Assembly (NCBI RefSeq): GCF_015207425.1
Contig: NZ_JADEWZ010000012.1
Coordinates: forward strand, 62,001 to 126,000
Direction of reading: 5' to 3'
From: Lusitaniella coriacea LEGE 07157
Lineage (GTDB): Bacteria > Cyanobacteriota > Cyanobacteriia > Cyanobacteriales > Spirulinaceae
Length of the DNA stretch: 64,000 nt
Shown here: in pieces, positions 18,543-27,484 of the stretch
How the letters are laid out: each line of letters starts with the position of its first letter
How positions within the stretch are numbered: position 1 is the first letter of the stretch
Notes under the pieces: model-generated
The model's input: only the letters and a program-made list of their open reading frames with translations
Databases searched by the model: none
Told to the model about the DNA's origin: nothing
Translations under genes and position numbers: made by a program

Positions 18543-19712
18543 TCACACCACAAAATCTTCAGTTACACTTACCTTGTCTAGTTTAACTTGCACCCTAAAG
18601 CGAAATCCGGGAAAACACTTGAAACTGGGAATTTGAACAAAGTTATCGCGCGATCGCGCTTCTACCTGCTTCAACACTTTTCCCTCTTCCGATTGTAAAA
18701 CCAATCGAACGCCAGTGGGAAGATAATCGTTGCCCCGTTGGGGATGGAGTTGCAGGCGCACTCTCACGCGATCGTCGTCGGTTTCGCTCAATCCCATAGA
18801 GAGAACGACCGTTTGCCCCTCTGATTCTGAGTCTAAGGCGATTAACTTCACTCGCTCGACTTCTGCTTCGCTTGCAGCGCGTCGAAAGCGCGTCGCCAAG
18901 TTCCGGGATTCGGGGAAAACGCTTTCTACCGACTGCCAACCTGTCTCGAAGAGATCCCCAAACCACTGACCCAACTGAGCGGCTTGGGAAACGCGACCCA
19001 AACGCTTTTGGTAAAACTGTTTCCGCCAATTTTCATTTTCGAGCAATGCTCCCCAAAGCTTAAAGGGAACAGCCAGATGAGGAAAGGTCACTTCCGGATT
19101 GCCCAAACGCTGAATGAGGTTTTCTGCCTGTACTTTGGGTAAAGTGGGAAGCGGCGCGATCGCGGCTTGAGTGGTTTCTTGCGGGCAATGTTGCTGGGCG
19201 ACCCAAAGGACGCTTAAATCGCAGATCAGTTCGTCTTTATCAAGAGAGTACACGCGATCGCGCGCATCGTAGCATCCCTCTTGTTTCAGTTTCTCGTGGG
19301 TGGTATATCCCCAAACTCGAATCCACTGCTCGTCAGGATTGACCTGCACTGCTAGATAATAATCCCCTGCCCAACTGGGAATATCCAGCCATTCTTGCGG
19401 TACGCGCAACTCGCCATCATCAACAGCTTCTGTGGGAATTAAAACCAATCGCTTCTCTCCCACTGTGATTGCCGTCCCGTTGGTCGCTTCCCACACGCTT
19501 TCTAGCGCCTTTACATTGGGAAAAACCTTTGCGTTTGGCGCGTATTCTTCTTGCAACCACGGCAGAAATACATCGAGACAGACTCGATTGAGATACGCGC
19601 GCCAGCGACGACTGGGCGAAGAAAATGGTTGGCTTTGCTGCCAAGACTTCTCTTGGATTTGAGTGGGAATTTCTAGCCACAGTTGCGAGGGATCGGCAAA
19701 GACAAACATCAT
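18543..19712 (-). CDS. DUF1822 family protein
   Basis: The 389-residue protein belongs to DUF1822, a family I know only from cyanobacteria. Characteristic parts are RAYLNRVCLDVFLPWLQEEY, TAITVGEKRLVLIPTEA, DYYLAVQVNPDEQWIRVWGYTTH and DLSVLWVAQQ. The C-terminal 90 residues (VVLSMGLSETDDDRVRVRLQ...) resemble the DUF1822 tail that precedes CHAT genes. It has no signal peptide or membrane helix, so it is probably cytoplasmic. It is the first gene of the minus-strand cluster, 22 bp before the CHAT-CHASE2 gene, and may be its substrate or regulator (inference). Confidence 0.85.
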   Translation of the reverse strand: MMFVFADPSQLWLEIPTQIQEKSWQQSQPFSSPSRRWRAYLNRVCLDVFLPWLQEEYAPNAKVFPNVKALESVWEATNGTAITVGEKRLVLIPTEAVDDGELRVPQEWLDIPSWAGDYYLAVQVNPDEQWIRVWGYTTHEKLKQEGCYDARDRVYSLDKDELICDLSVLWVAQQHCPQETTQAAIAPLPTLPKVQAENLIQRLGNPEVTFPHLAVPFKLWGALLENENWRKQFYQKRLGRVSQAAQLGQWFGDLFETGWQSVESVFPESRNLATRFRRAASEAEVERVKLIALDSESEGQTVVLSMGLSETDDDRVRVRLQLHPQRGNDYLPTGVRLVLQSEEGKVLKQVEARSRDNFVQIPSFKCFPGFRFRVQVKLDKVSVTEDFVV

Positions 19713-20036
19713 CGAAATAACTCCTTTGAGGGCAGAGGGGAGAGTTGGAATCCAAACGACTTCTATTGATGAGCGGTCATCAAGATTGCCCTAGCAATCA
19801 GAAAAACTCGTTCTTTTGAATGTTTGGAAATTTTACTTCTATTTTTCAATACGTGGGGTATTCCAAAAGTATGCACTTTTCTGACAAATTTCTTTTTCGA
19901 CTATCGAAGGAGATGAAAATTGTCAAGGATAGTTTCTGCCAGATTATCATCTTAAACTGATGTCTGTGTGCCTAACGCGATACAGAGTGTTAGACACTGG
20001 ATCTAGATGTGTTTTCGCTTAGACGATTAAGCAATT

Positions 20037-20290
20037 ACGCCTGATGTGAACACCCTGAAACCCCTGCTAGGACAAGGGAATAGCGCCGAGACCCCGCGTC
20101 GCACGGGGCGTATAAACTTTGGAGGAAACCTCCAAAGACAGCCCCTCCGAAAGAGGTCGGGGGATGCTGAGGCTCCCTCAGCTTATCCAACCGACCTAGC
20201 AAGGGAACGCTCGGCAAGACAGGGAATAGGGAACAGTTAGAAGAAATTACCGCAGAGTAAGGGCTTTAGCTTCTAATACACATTAAGCGT
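20037..20290. mobile_element. Small non-autonomous element with 5-bp target duplication
   Basis: A 254-bp element lies alone in the 677-bp gap between DUF1822 and the glycosylase gene. Its ends are inverted repeats: ACGCCTGATGTG at 20037-20048 and the complement of ACGCTTAATGTG at 20279-20290 (10 of 12 match). It is flanked by a perfect 5-bp direct duplication CAATT (20032-20036 and 20291-20295). The interior contains GGGAATA units and two nested hairpins: CTTTGGAGG/CCTCCAAAG within GGGGC/GCCCC (20105-20145), and GCTGAGG/CCTCAGC within AGGTCGG/CCGACCT (20154-20197). There is no coding capacity for a transposase. The rest of the gap shows nothing I recognise. Confidence 0.82.
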
Positions 20291-20389
20291 CAATTAGCAA
20301 TTAGCAGGCAATTTTATATCAGGAGTGCGTGCGCGGGAAAAATTTCGATTTAATGGATTTAGAGTGCGAAACAGTTTCTATCCCCCCTA

Positions 20390-21016
20390 ATGAAAACACT
20401 CCATCACCCCTTCTCTAAACCATCCCTTGACGCACTCAAAGCTTCAGACCCCATTCTGGGCAAGCTCATCGAACAGTTAGGCGCTCGCAACTTGCCCCCT
20501 CCAAAGCAGAATCCCGATATCTTCTCCGTCCTGGTTCGCGCGATTATCGGTCAGCAAATTTCGGCGGCAGCGGCGAAAACTATCTATCAGCGATTGCTCA
20601 ACTGTTATAAGGGTTCTTCCTTCACCCCTCAAACCCTCTACGATACGCCAGAAGAACGTCTGCGTAGTGTGGGAATTTCCCAGAAAAAGATCGTCTATCT
20701 CAAGGATTTAGCAGCAAAAATGCTGGATGGATTGCCCACATTTGGCCAATTAGAGGCGATGGAGGACGAAGCGATTATCGAGACGCTCACCCAGGTTAAA
20801 GGAGTTGGTCGCTGGACGGTGCAGATGTTGCTAATTTTCACCCTCGGTCGATTAGACGTACTGCCTGTTGGCGACCTGGGACTTCGCAAGGCAATTCAGC
20901 AGTTATACGCTTTGGAAACGCTGCCCAAACCCAAAATGGTGGAAGAAATCGCTCAACCGTGGCAGCCCTACCGCAGCATTGCATTTTGGTATCTGTGGCG
21001 CAGTTTGGGAATTTAG
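20390..21016 (+). CDS. DNA-3-methyladenine glycosylase II (AlkA-type, HhH-GPD)
   Basis: A 208-residue base-excision repair glycosylase that removes alkylated purines from DNA. It has the HhH-GPD architecture: SVLVRAIIGQQISAAAAKTIYQRL, a helix-hairpin-helix with LTQVKGVGRWTVQMLLIF (134-151), and catalytic Asp162 in VLPVGDLGLRKAI. It lacks the Cys-rich iron-sulfur cluster of the Nth/MutY branch and the N-terminal Ada-like domain of E. coli AlkA, matching the short AlkA-like class. It stands alone between repeats. Confidence 0.9.
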   Translation: MKTLHHPFSKPSLDALKASDPILGKLIEQLGARNLPPPKQNPDIFSVLVRAIIGQQISAAAAKTIYQRLLNCYKGSSFTPQTLYDTPEERLRSVGISQKKIVYLKDLAAKMLDGLPTFGQLEAMEDEAIIETLTQVKGVGRWTVQMLLIFTLGRLDVLPVGDLGLRKAIQQLYALETLPKPKMVEEIAQPWQPYRSIAFWYLWRSLGI

Positions 21017-21103
21017 CCCTCTCTGGGAGTACCCCAAGAAAAAAGTGGTTCGATCTGCCGAGTAGAAACGGTGACGGGGGACAATTACCAATTACCAATT
21101 ATA

Positions 21104-21517
21104 TAAAATCCGGTTGAATGCTCTCAGTGAGGATTGATACGGAGAGGAGGGAGCAGAGGAAGCTGGGGAAGCTGGGGGAGACACGGTGACACAGTGATGA
21201 CTGAATGATTGATAACTGAAAAAACCTATTCCCTGTTCCCTGTCTTGCCGAGCGTTCCCAAGTCCGCGTCATTTGACGGGGCGTACAGGGTTTCGAGGAA
21301 ACACGGTGGTCACAAGCATCTGAGGTTCCCTCAGATGTCGCCACCTTCTCGAAACACAGCCCCTCAGTTTTCCTCAAATGCTTGTGCCGGACGTTTGCTA
21401 CTCGCGCGTTCCCTTGCGCCTTGTCGGCGGCGCGGGGTCGCTCGTCTTTCGCCGACGCGGGGTCTCGGCGCTATTCCCTTGTCCTAGCAGGGGTTTCAGG
21501 GTGTTCACATCAGGCGT
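21104..21517. repeat. Composite repeat block with deeply nested hairpin
   Basis: This gap between the glycosylase and Uma2 genes is repeat DNA without a supported gene. It starts with the end module TATAAAATCCGGTTGAATGC, continues with the GATGACTGAATGATTGATAAC module and GTTCCCT units, then a multi-level palindrome. Outer GGGGC/GCCCC, middle TTTCGAG/CTCGAAA and GGTGG/CCACC arms surround the inner stem CATCTGAGG/CCTCAGATG (21317-21337). It ends at 21517 with CACATCAGGCGT, the same end as the element at 20037. Both ends belong to different repeat families, so it is a composite of nested insertions. Confidence 0.78.
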
Positions 21518-21594
21518 TAATGTACAATTAGGAGGATTTGATATCACCTCTTCGTGCGGCAGAGTTGTTGAGCGGCATCCCGATTTTCGCAATT

Positions 21595-22290
21595 CTACAA
21601 CGTCTCTGGATCGATCCCTAATTCTCGTAGCTTGTCTGCTAACACAGCGAGGCGAGATTCCGCCATTTCTGCTCTTTCTTCTGCCAGTTCCGCTCGTTGG
21701 TTCAACTCCACGGAAGTGAGAAATTTGCGCCCGTTGGGGTAGTAAAGGGTTAACCCTTCCTCTCCTTCCTCGAATCGAATTGCCAACCGGGGACTTATCC
21801 AACCATTCATCTCTTCAATTGCTTCTAACCCTTCTTCCCCGCGCAACCATCCGGCTAAATCCACGCGATCGGGGTCGTAAATATAGTACTCTTCCACGCC
21901 ATAGCGCTCGTAGAATTTGAACTTTTTGGTCATTTCTTTGAGACGATTTCCCGGCGAGAGAATTTCAAAAACTACTTGGGGTGCAATATCTCCTTCTTCC
22001 CATTGTCGGTAAGAGCCGCGATCGCCTTTCGGACGACCGATCGCGACCATGATATCGGGAGCCTGACGGGTTTTATTATCGCCCTCTACGGGATACCACA
22101 ACAAATCCCCCGCAACGAAAACCTTGGGATTATCCGCAAACAAAATTTCTAGATTCTCTTTGATGACGACAATCCATTGAAATTGTTGGGTATTATCTGA
22201 CATCGGTTGTCCGTCGCTGTCGGGATAGATAATTTTGGAGGGATTGAGTTGTTGAACCATTGTCCCTGGGGGTGGGTGTTCTGTTGTCAT
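21595..22290 (-). CDS. Uma2 family endonuclease-like protein (DUF820)
   Basis: A 231-residue member of the Uma2/DUF820 family, which has a PD-(D/E)XK fold and is greatly expanded in cyanobacteria. Family features are VAGDLLWYPVEGDNKTRQAPDIMVAI, VVFEILSPGNR and KFKFYERYGVEEYYIYDPD. The C-terminus is a coiled coil (ELNQRAELAEERAEMAESRL) ending in LRELGIDPETL, which is usual for the family. I prefer the ATG at 22290 (MTTEHPPPGTM); a 30-residue extension to 22380 reaches into repeat sequence. Some members are suspected to be linked to mobile elements, and this copy is flanked by repeats on both sides. Biological role uncertain. Confidence 0.85.
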   Translation of the reverse strand: MTTEHPPPGTMVQQLNPSKIIYPDSDGQPMSDNTQQFQWIVVIKENLEILFADNPKVFVAGDLLWYPVEGDNKTRQAPDIMVAIGRPKGDRGSYRQWEEGDIAPQVVFEILSPGNRLKEMTKKFKFYERYGVEEYYIYDPDRVDLAGWLRGEEGLEAIEEMNGWISPRLAIRFEEGEEGLTLYYPNGRKFLTSVELNQRAELAEERAEMAESRLAVLADKLRELGIDPETL

Positions 22291-22384
22291 TATAGGTAAT
22301 TGCTCGGTTTTCCTCTCTGAGAGCGGAGCGACGGGAAAGCTCTTTACGCGATCGGATATAAAGGAGCTAGGAAAATTCACCGTG

Positions 22385-22670
22385 TCATATCAAATCTTTT
22401 GAATTGCCCATCATAAAAATTCACCGTGTCACCCACTCTCCGCGTCACCGCTAGGTCGGCTTGCGTCCTCAGCGCGAGGCACTCTGAGGTCTCCTATCGG
22501 ACGGCTGAAATGCCGGAAAAGGTTCCGGCATCGCGTTCTCCAGATTGTGCAATCGCGCTGCAAGAGGAGGTGGCGACATTCGAGGTTTCCTCGAATGCTT
22601 GTGACCGCCGTAGAAACCTCAGAGGCGTTCCGACCTCAATCCTCACCGAGGGCATTCAACCGGATTTTAT
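22385..22670. repeat. Repeat element with ATATCAAATC / AAAATCCGG ends
   Basis: The interval between Uma2 and the cyclase gene is a repeat element. It begins CATATCAAATC and ends CAACCGGATTTTATTTA, so its ends are similar inverted repeats (ATATCAAATC versus ATAAAATCC). It contains the modules AATTGCCCATC and CTAGGTCGGCTTGCG, a TGCCGGAA/TTCCGGCA hairpin (about 22511-22530), and the inner stem CATTCGAGG/CCTCGAATG with loop TTT at 22577-22597. Its right end supplies the stop codon of the cyclase gene (22667-22669). A shorter relative lies at 38701-38800. Confidence 0.75.
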
Positions 22671-24598
22671 TTAATGGGAACTTGATAAACATTCATCGGC
22701 TGTTTCCGTCCTTTGAGTTGTGCCAAACCAATCAATTGAGAGGGAAATTGAGCGTGAAGATAGTCGTGAGTTTGCTCGCTAATAAGAATGCGACAAATTC
22801 CGCCATCAAGGGATTTATCAAAACTTTCCAACCGCGCGGCAACATTGGCGCTATCGCCAACGATCGTATAATTCAAGCGCTGCTGGCTGCCCAAACTTCC
22901 CGCCACGACAACTCCAGTGGCAATCCCAATTCGCATTGCGGTTGTGGGAAATCCTTTCTCGTACCATTCTTGATTGAGCTGTTTGAGTTTCTCTGCCATC
23001 TTCATAGCGCAGCACACGGCGTTTTGAGCATCTTGGGCGATTTCTTCTTCTGTGGTGCGGGGAATGGGAACGCCAAAAACAGCCATGATGGCATCGCCGA
23101 TAAACTTGTCGATAATTCCGTCGCAATCAAGAACGATTTGGGACATGGCTTTCATGTAGTCGTTGAGCCAGAACATTAAGGTTTCGGGATCGATGTTTTC
23201 GGTGATGGTGGTAAAGCCTTTGAGATCGCTAAAGAGAACGGTGACAACCATTTTCTGACCGAGGATTTGTCCTTCTTTGAGCAATTGTTCGCGATCGCGC
23301 CATACCTGTTGGGCAATTTTAGGGGAAACTTGCTGTCCCAAAAGATTCATCATGGTTTGACGCTCTTTTTGTTCGAGATAAAGTTGATAGCCCGCGATCG
23401 CGATTCCCGAACCCATAAACCCCATCAGCGCAGGCACCACTGGCAGCCACCACCCTGCTTGGAATGCTCCAAAAGAACCCAACGCAAGACCGCCCCCCAA
23501 TGCGACAAAACCAACCAGTTTCCAGCGCATTCGCCGCAAAACCCAAATCGAAATTGCCCCAACTCCCGACCAAACAACAATCCACAACACCTCCAACGGT
23601 TCCGACCACATCTGCATTAAAGGTCGTCCGTCTAAGGCAGCACTGAGAATGAGATCGGTCAGTTCTCCGTGAATTTCAACCCCCGCTAAGGGATTCTCAT
23701 AGACCGTGAAAAAGCGATCCTGAAGGCTAGGAGCTGTCGAACCGATCAAAACGATCCGCCCCTCAAATCCTGTCCCTCCCGTCTCAGCCAGGAAATCTGG
23801 GGGCAATCGATCCTCTAACACCTCGCTCATAGAAACCGTGGGAAACCGAGAACAGGGTTCCTGCGTGCAAGAACGACGGCGAAAATTCAACAATAATTGA
23901 TAACCTCGTGGGTCAATACGCACATAGCCACCATCGTTGGCATTGAGGGGGGTAAAGAGGGCTTTCCCTAACTTCACCTCCCCCGCGTCCCCATCAACGA
24001 CTTCTTGCTCGATACCTCGATCTTCAAGATATTTCAGCGCCAATCGCGCCGCTAAACTCTCTTTGGTTTGACCGTCTTCTAGGGTGATGGCGAGCAATCC
24101 TCGACGCACTTTCCCATCTCTATCGAGCAACAGATCGATCGCGCCCACTCGATTTTGTTCTGCTAATTGAGGCGGCGGGGCAATCGTTGCGCCGTAAGCA
24201 CCGCCAATCACTTTTTCAATACCAAATAAATTAGGAGTCGAGGCAAAGACCTCGTTTAATTCCTCATTTCCCGGTTCGACGGGTAAATCGCGAATCAGAT
24301 CCAACCCAATGGCGCTGGGATTCTTGGATTTAATTTTATCGAGCAATTGCGCGATCGCGCGATCGGGAATCGGCCACTTTCCTTGGGCTTGAATATCCGC
24401 TTCCTCAATGGCAACAATAACAACGCGCGACTCCACCGCTTCGGGCAAACGCCAGCGAAAAAATCGATCTAATGCCGTTAACTCCAAAAACTGCAACCCC
24501 CCCGCCCAACGCAATGCCAGAACGAAGCCTGCAATACTAAAGGTTGTGAGAGCGACAGCGCGCCCTTGCCAAAATTGCTGTTTCAATTGCGTCCACAC
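22667..24598 (-). CDS. CHASE2-domain adenylate cyclase
   Basis: A 643-residue membrane receptor. After a first helix (about 15-32) comes a CHASE2 sensor domain (LELTALDRFFRWRLPE, AIGLDLIRDLPVEPG, GRIVLIGSTAPSLQDRF), then three membrane helices (about 330-400) and a class III nucleotide cyclase domain. The cyclase has both metal-binding Asp (VLFSDLKGFT and DKFIGDAIMAVFG), the adenine-selecting Lys in DKFIGD, and the transition-state Asn/Arg of ANVAARLE, so it should make cAMP. CHASE2 also occurs in the CHAT protein 4 kb away. The stop codon lies in the end of a repeat. Confidence 0.93.
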   Translation of the reverse strand: MWTQLKQQFWQGRAVALTTFSIAGFVLALRWAGGLQFLELTALDRFFRWRLPEAVESRVVIVAIEEADIQAQGKWPIPDRAIAQLLDKIKSKNPSAIGLDLIRDLPVEPGNEELNEVFASTPNLFGIEKVIGGAYGATIAPPPQLAEQNRVGAIDLLLDRDGKVRRGLLAITLEDGQTKESLAARLALKYLEDRGIEQEVVDGDAGEVKLGKALFTPLNANDGGYVRIDPRGYQLLLNFRRRSCTQEPCSRFPTVSMSEVLEDRLPPDFLAETGGTGFEGRIVLIGSTAPSLQDRFFTVYENPLAGVEIHGELTDLILSAALDGRPLMQMWSEPLEVLWIVVWSGVGAISIWVLRRMRWKLVGFVALGGGLALGSFGAFQAGWWLPVVPALMGFMGSGIAIAGYQLYLEQKERQTMMNLLGQQVSPKIAQQVWRDREQLLKEGQILGQKMVVTVLFSDLKGFTTITENIDPETLMFWLNDYMKAMSQIVLDCDGIIDKFIGDAIMAVFGVPIPRTTEEEIAQDAQNAVCCAMKMAEKLKQLNQEWYEKGFPTTAMRIGIATGVVVAGSLGSQQRLNYTIVGDSANVAARLESFDKSLDGGICRILISEQTHDYLHAQFPSQLIGLAQLKGRKQPMNVYQVPIK

Positions 24599-24890
24599 GG
24601 TTGATGCTGGGGTTTATCTCTATTGTTTTTTCTCCAACTGACTCACCCTCTCCGGGAACTTTCCGATCGAATAGAGAAAGCCATCCCCAAAGAATTGACG
24701 CATCCTGTATAGATAAAATGTCTGTAATCTCTCGCTTCTTGTTCCCCATCTTAGAAACCCTTTAATCCCGATGGCAAATTCTGAATTTTGGATTCCGTTG
24801 CTACTCTGTGAAAAGATGGAATAAGTCGAACATTAGCAAGCAATTTCGATTCCCGATTTACAGTTTCAATTTCCCCGTTTCCTCTGTCCT

Positions 24891-25649
24891 ATGAATGAAG
24901 ACGATCTCAGCGTACTCGATTTCGATCTGGATGCCGACTTTGAAAGCCCGCTTGATGAGATAGAGCCAATTGAGTCGGAACCAGCCGCCGAACCTGACCC
25001 TGATGCAATGCTGGCTCTGTTGTCCTCCGAAGACATATCGCAACGGATTGTTGCCGCGCGAGCATTCAGCGAAATTCAGGACGAGCGAGCAATTGTACAC
25101 CTCATTCGTTTGCTGAGGGATGTTTGTCCCCTCGTTCGGGTCAGCGCTGCCTATGGTTTAGGGCGCAACCCCAGTTTTGACGCGGCAGAAGCCTTGATCC
25201 ATCAGCTTGAGAAAGACTGGAATGGCTATGTTCGCAAAGGGATTGTTTGGGCGTTAGGGAATTGTGGGGACCGCGCGGCAATTGCACCCCTAACACAAGC
25301 CTTGAGAATGGATATTCCCGCAGTCCGCCTTTGGAGTGCCAGCGCCCTCGCACAATTGGCAAAACTTGAATACAACGACATCATTGCCGCAATTCCGCCC
25401 CTCATTTACGGGTTGCGACGCGATCCCATTGCCGCAGTTCGGGGAAACTGCGCTTGGGCGATTGGCAAACTCTGTCGAGAACTCCCCTCCAACGTCGTTT
25501 ATGCCACCGCAATCGATGCCCTCCTTGAAACCCTCGTAGAAGATGAAGATATGGGCGTAACCGAAGATGCTCGCTCATCGCTATTGAGTGTCGGCGATCC
25601 CCGTGGCTTGCAAATGATTGAAACCTTAGAGAAAGAAGGATTAGTTTGA
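24891..25649 (+). CDS. HEAT-repeat protein
   Basis: A 252-residue protein with an acidic N-terminus (residues 1-40, rich in Asp/Glu) followed by five or six HEAT-like repeats, for example RIVAARAFSEIQDERAIVHL, DGYVRKGIVWALGNC-type units and AVRGNCAWAIGKL. The pattern resembles the CpcE/NblB group of phycobilisome-associated HEAT proteins (bilin lyase or degradation factors), but I cannot assign it to either. It is upstream of petM and psb28 on the same strand, a photosynthetic context. No catalytic residues are expected in such scaffolds. Confidence 0.75.
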   Translation: MNEDDLSVLDFDLDADFESPLDEIEPIESEPAAEPDPDAMLALLSSEDISQRIVAARAFSEIQDERAIVHLIRLLRDVCPLVRVSAAYGLGRNPSFDAAEALIHQLEKDWNGYVRKGIVWALGNCGDRAAIAPLTQALRMDIPAVRLWSASALAQLAKLEYNDIIAAIPPLIYGLRRDPIAAVRGNCAWAIGKLCRELPSNVVYATAIDALLETLVEDEDMGVTEDARSSLLSVGDPRGLQMIETLEKEGLV

Positions 25650-25728
25650 GCGATCCCCCGCCATTTTGCTAAACTGAACTCCGACAGCAATTATGAAATA
25701 ACGCGATCGCGCGAGGAGCATCAAGATT

Positions 25729-25842
25729 ATGACCGCAGACGAACTTCTCTTTAATTCCGCCCTCTTATCTTCCACTCTCGTTATGATTGGTTTGGGACTC
25801 GGTTTTTTGATTCTTAAAATTCAAGGCGGCGAAGCAGAATAA
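25729..25842 (+). CDS. petM: Cytochrome b6-f complex subunit 7 (PetM)
   Basis: A 37-residue protein, [20 protein letters not shown] followed by a membrane helix and the conserved ending LKIQGGEAE, identical in layout to cyanobacterial PetM. PetM is a one-helix subunit at the rim of the cytochrome b6-f complex, which carries electrons from plastoquinol to plastocyanin or cytochrome c6. The ATG at 25729 follows a GAGGAG ribosome site 10 bases upstream, and the stop TAA is at 25840-25842. It is too short for routine ORF calling. The HEAT-repeat gene ends 79 bp upstream. Confidence 0.93.
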   Translation: MTADELLFNSALLSSTLVMIGLGLGFLILKIQGGEAE

Positions 25843-25965
25843 GAGTTTGAGATAATTTCAGCATCGGGCGCGATTCCCCAAGAATCTGTCTTTAGCAGCA
25901 CGCGCCCCGCTCTCCTTCGAGAAATATAACATTTGATAAAAAATAAATTTAATTAACCCATTTGA

Positions 25966-26337
25966 ATGACAAATCCCACCCCTTCTATTGAGTTTTTTTC
26001 AGGTGTTTCTGAAGAATTAAGCAATGTTCGCTTACGTCGCAATAAAAACACGGGGGTTCGCGGCGTATTAATGATTTTTGAAAAGCTCAAAGCTCTAGAA
26101 CGATTCAACAGTTTTAGAAAAGAATCCACCGGAGACTTACGCCTTATTGACGCTGAAGGCGAAATTAGCGTCGCGCCCTCTGGAGTTCGATTCATTTTTG
26201 GGGGAGATGAAGGAGACGAACTTCAGCGTGTCGAGTGCGATTTTGAAATCGAACGGGACGATCATTGGCAGCGATTTATGCGGTTTATGAACCGCTACGC
26301 TGAAGCAAATGGCATGGAATATAGCGATAAAAAATAA
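25966..26337 (+). CDS. psb28: Photosystem II assembly protein Psb28
   Basis: The 123-residue protein is Psb28, a cytoplasmic-side assembly factor that binds PSII intermediates near the CP47/D1-D2 surface. Family blocks are IEFFSGVSEELSNVRLRR, VLMIFEKLKAL, DAEGEISVAPSGVRFIFG and FMRFMNRYAEANG. Length matches other Psb28 proteins and there is no membrane segment. It follows petM on the same strand after 123 bp. The stop codon is immediately followed by a small repeat element. Confidence 0.94.
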   Translation: MTNPTPSIEFFSGVSEELSNVRLRRNKNTGVRGVLMIFEKLKALERFNSFRKESTGDLRLIDAEGEISVAPSGVRFIFGGDEGDELQRVECDFEIERDDHWQRFMRFMNRYAEANGMEYSDKK

Positions 26338-26340
26338 CTT

Positions 26341-26506
26341 ACTTCTGATGTAGATTAGGCGCTCAAACACTTATCCTATTCCCTGTTCCCTCACTCTAGC
26401 AAAAGTTTTAGAAATCTCGTAGGGTGGGCAGCGCCCACCAGCCTTAAGTCAGTGACATTCAACCATAGTAAAGTCAGGTTTCGAGCGCCTAATACACATT
26501 GAGTGT
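26341..26506. mobile_element. Small non-autonomous element with AACTT duplication
   Basis: A 166-bp element between psb28 and the epimerase gene. It starts ACTTCTGATGTAG..., and the complement of its end reads ACACTCAATGTG...; both ends continue into ATTAGGCGCTC, giving about 17 of 24 matching terminal positions. A perfect 5-bp direct repeat AACTT flanks it (26336-26340 and 26507-26511). The interior has GTTCCCT units and the hairpin GGTGGGC-AGC-GCCCACC (about 26424-26440), a motif that also occurs near 13290 and 31225. It has no open frame of interest. Confidence 0.75.
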
Positions 26507-26548
26507 AACTTCTAAAAGTAGAATCAATAACGGAGTTGAAAGTATTTA

Positions 26549-27466
26549 ATGAAAGTCGTCGTAACGGGTGCAACAGGATTTGTCGGCAGTCGTTTAGTAG
26601 AAAAATTACAAGCTAACGGAGATCGCGTTCTCGTCCTGACCCGCAACCCCCAAAAAGCCCAAAAAGTGTTTCCCCCTGCTGCATTTCCCCAGGTAGAAAT
26701 TGCTAGTTATAGCCCAACAGAATCGGGAAATTGGCAAAGCGCGATCGCGGGTTACGATGGAGTCGTTCACCTTGCAGGACATCCCATCGCAGAAGATCGT
26801 TGGACTCCGGAAGTCAAAGAAAAAATTCTCAAAAGTCGCCAACTCGGCACTCAAAAAATTGTCGAAGCCATTGCCCAGGCGAATCCTAAACCCCAAGTTC
26901 TCGTCAACGCTTCCGCCGTTGGTTACTACGGAACCAGCGAAACCGCAACTTTCGACGAAACCAGTTCCCCCGGTAACGATTTTCTCGCCGAAGTGTGCCA
27001 AACCTGGGAAGCTAAAGCCCAAAAAGTAAAAGATTCAGGCGTTCGCCTCGTCATCCTGCGCTTTGGCATCGTCCTTGGAGATGGCGGCGCATTGGCAAAA
27101 ATGCTTCCCCCCTTCAAACTCTTTGCTGGCGGGCCCCTCGGAAGCGGACGGCAATGGTTTTCCTGGATTCACCGAGAGGACTTAGTTGACCTCATCCTAG
27201 AAGCCCTCAAAAACCCCAGCATGGCTGGAATATTCAACGGAACCGCCCCCAACCCCGTGCGCGTGACTCAACTCTGTGAAACCCTTGGAGAGGTCTTGAA
27301 TCGCCCTTCGTGGTTGCCCGTTCCCAGTTTTGCCCTCGAACTCCTCCTTGGAGATGGCGCAAAAGTCGTGCTAGAAGGTCAAAACGTCTTGCCAAAAGCA
27401 ACCCAAGCAACGGGTTTCAAGTATCAATATCCCACCCTAAAATCTGCTCTAAAAGAGATTGTGTAG
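26549..27466 (+). CDS. TIGR01777-type NAD(P)-dependent epimerase (SDR39U1-like)
   Basis: A 305-residue extended short-chain dehydrogenase-like protein with the Rossmann motif [10 protein letters not shown] (residues 7-16). Family blocks are [38 protein letters not shown] with the Tyr of the active-site region, [30 protein letters not shown] and [14 protein letters not shown]. Members bind NAD(P) but their substrate is unknown; a plant homologue affects chloroplast division. Small genes follow closely: the next begins 18 bp downstream. Confidence 0.9.
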   Translation: MKVVVTGATGFVGSRLVEKLQANGDRVLVLTRNPQKAQKVFPPAAFPQVEIASYSPTESGNWQSAIAGYDGVVHLAGHPIAEDRWTPEVKEKILKSRQLGTQKIVEAIAQANPKPQVLVNASAVGYYGTSETATFDETSSPGNDFLAEVCQTWEAKAQKVKDSGVRLVILRFGIVLGDGGALAKMLPPFKLFAGGPLGSGRQWFSWIHREDLVDLILEALKNPSMAGIFNGTAPNPVRVTQLCETLGEVLNRPSWLPVPSFALELLLGDGAKVVLEGQNVLPKATQATGFKYQYPTLKSALKEIV

Positions 27467-27484
27467 CGAACGCTTAAACAAGTT

